Of a stretch of DNA of 6,591 nt, positions 5,429-6,591 are shown in pieces. Below the pieces are notes generated by a model that made no database searches, had not been told where the DNA came from, and was given only the letters and a program-made list of their open reading frames with translations. The DNA is taken from contig CATPCN010000302.1 in the NCBI GenBank assembly GCA_955652855.1, forward strand, positions 1 through 6,591. Reading direction: 5' to 3'. This DNA comes from an uncultured Chthoniobacterales bacterium. GTDB lineage: Bacteria > Verrucomicrobiota > Verrucomicrobiae > Chthoniobacterales > UBA10450. The stretch's first letter is position 1. The number at the start of each line of letters is the position of its first letter. The position numbers were made by a program, and so were the translations under genes.

Positions 5429-6591
5429 CGAGCGCTGTTTGGAACGGATGCGCCGGATCCAACCAGGCGCGCGTGTTCTTCCATCAAATAGCGGTCCGTC
5501 ATTCCCGCGACATAATCGCAGACCGTGCGATGCAAACCTTCGCTCTCGATCCGCCGCGCCGCTGCTAAACCCAAACGCTCCGGCTCGCGCACGTACGCTT
5601 CAAAAACTTTTCGCAACATTTCGCAAGCTTGCCGGTTCACCTCCGCGACGCGCGGATGATAATAAACGTTCGTGTATAAGAATTTGCGAAGGGCGCGATT
5701 GGCTTGCAGCAACTCATCACTATAACCAATCAGAGGCGCCGGCTGCTGTCGCACGTCATCTGCGCCTTGCACGCCAAGATCGACAATCGATTGCGCGCTC
5801 GTCCTTACGACGTCTTGCACTTGCACGTCGATGATGTCGCGAATGATCAGCTTGTGCAGCTCCGGTTCGCGCAATTCCGGATAGCGCGCCGTGACCGAAG
5901 CGTGACTTCTGCGCCAAACTGCGTTCTCCTCGAGCTGCCTTGAATCGAGAATTTCGAAATCAACCGCGTCGTCGAGATCGTGACTGTAATAAGTGATTTC
6001 GTCTGCGAGGTTCGCGATCTGCGCTTCCAGCGACGCGCACCGATATGTTTCCGCGGTCGGTTCGGGCGGATCGTAAAATGCCTGGTGTTTCTGCAGACCT
6101 TCGCGCACTTCGAACGTCAGGTTTAGTCCCGCGAAATTCGGATACGCGGTTTCGAGCAGCTCGACTACGCGCAAACTCTGCCGGTTATGCTCGAATCCGC
6201 CGTGCTCGCGCATGCATTCCGCCAGCATTTCTTCGCCGGAATGTCCGAATGGGGAATGCCCGAGATCGTGCGCCAGCGCGATCGCCTCGGCCAGATCTTC
6301 ATTCAACGACAAAGCGCGCGCGATCGTGCGGCTGATCGAAGCGACCTCGATCGAGTGCGTCAACCGCGTGCGCAAATGATCGCCGGTGCCGTTTAAGAAA
6401 ACCTGCGTCTTATATTCGAGCCGGCGAAATGCGCGCGAATGAATAATGCGCGCGCGGTCGCGCTGAAACTCCGTGCGGAAGGCGTGCTGAGCCTCAGGAT
6501 GTTTGCGCCCACGCGAGTCGCCCGATTTTTGCGCGAACGGCGCGAGCACGTTGCGCTCGCTTGCTTCCATTTCTTCGCGCGTCTTCCAACC
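5425..6591 (-). CDS. dgt: dGTPase-like deoxynucleotide triphosphohydrolase (HD superfamily), 5' end at window edge
   Basis: Removes triphosphate from dGTP or other dNTPs, giving the nucleoside and helping control dNTP pools; cytoplasmic metal enzyme. Numbering from the ATG at 6570-6568 (381 residues), the N-terminal signature is KSGDSRGRKHPE, FRTEFQRDRARIIHSRAFRRLEYKTQVF (key part IIHSRAFRRLEYKTQVF). The HD metal ligands are His72 (RLTHSIEVA), His101-Asp102 (ALAHDLGHSPFGH) and Asp190 (NLADEITYYSHDLDDA). FEHN with His128 and the C-terminal YVAGMTDRY (353-361) are also typical. The frame stays open from 6570 to the edge and reads GWKTREE. That continues the KTxEE...LAP segment I know from related proteins, so the true start probably lies past 6591 and this CDS is likely 5'-partial by a few codons. 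It resembles the type-2-like dGTPase group of about 380 residues rather than the longer E. coli Dgt. Substrate preference cannot be read from sequence. Confidence 0.94.
   Translation of the reverse strand, partial: GWKTREEMEASERNVLAPFAQKSGDSRGRKHPEAQHAFRTEFQRDRARIIHSRAFRRLEYKTQVFLNGTGDHLRTRLTHSIEVASISRTIARALSLNEDLAEAIALAHDLGHSPFGHSGEEMLAECMREHGGFEHNRQSLRVVELLETAYPNFAGLNLTFEVREGLQKHQAFYDPPEPTAETYRCASLEAQIANLADEITYYSHDLDDAVDFEILDSRQLEENAVWRRSHASVTARYPELREPELHKLIIRDIIDVQVQDVVRTSAQSIVDLGVQGADDVRQQPAPLIGYSDELLQANRALRKFLYTNVYYHPRVAEVNRQACEMLRKVFEAYVREPERLGLAAARRIESEGLHRTVCDYVAGMTDRYLMEEHARLVGSGASVPNSAR

Overview
The window looks like chromosomal core DNA of a moderately GC-rich Gram-negative bacterium. 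A TonB-dependent outer-membrane receptor implies an outer membrane. The other genes are a TPR-tailed polytopic membrane protein of the kind abundant in Verrucomicrobiota and Planctomycetota, a type I dehydroquinase, a stand-alone Lon N-domain protein and a dGTPase-like HD hydrolase. My best guess is a soil-type Verrucomicrobiota (Chthoniobacterales-like). This is inference from protein style, not from any marker gene. There are no rRNA or tRNA genes, CRISPR array, transposase or phage gene, and no gene-free stretch over 300 bases.

Layout. (a) 1-1008, minus: N-terminal 336 residues of a TonB-dependent receptor that runs off the left edge. (b) 1009-1249: a receptor leader with a clear Shine-Dalgarno, a weak candidate promoter, and a hairpin with a T-tract that probably ends the gene upstream. 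(c) 1250-3172, minus: a 640-residue multi-pass membrane protein with a TPR tail, resembling TMTC-type O-mannosyltransferases. Its middle cytoplasmic loop is encoded by a palindrome-rich, insertion-like segment (about 2465-2541). (d) 3173-3273: a 101-bp divergent promoter region. (e) 3274-3876, plus: riboflavin synthase. (f) 3877-4066: a spacer with several inverted repeats and an isolated TATAAT. (g) 4067-4747, plus: type I 3-dehydroquinate dehydratase. (h) 4799-5428, plus: Lon substrate-binding-domain protein. (i) 5425-6591, minus: dGTPase-like HD triphosphohydrolase, convergent with (h), overlapping stop codons, 5' end at or beyond the right edge.

How they fit together. Three plus-strand genes (riboflavin synthase, dehydroquinase, Lon-domain protein) lie in series with gaps of 190 and 51 bp. 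The last two may share a transcript. They are housekeeping functions from different pathways (flavin, aromatic amino acids, possible proteostasis), so the order gives little functional linkage. The two left-hand minus genes concern the cell envelope but are separated by a probable terminator. Strong Shine-Dalgarno sites are scarce: only the receptor has a good one, and riboflavin synthase may be read from a nearly leaderless mRNA.

I do not see a convincing new multi-gene system. The most unusual feature is the palindromic segment carried in frame inside the TPR membrane protein gene.
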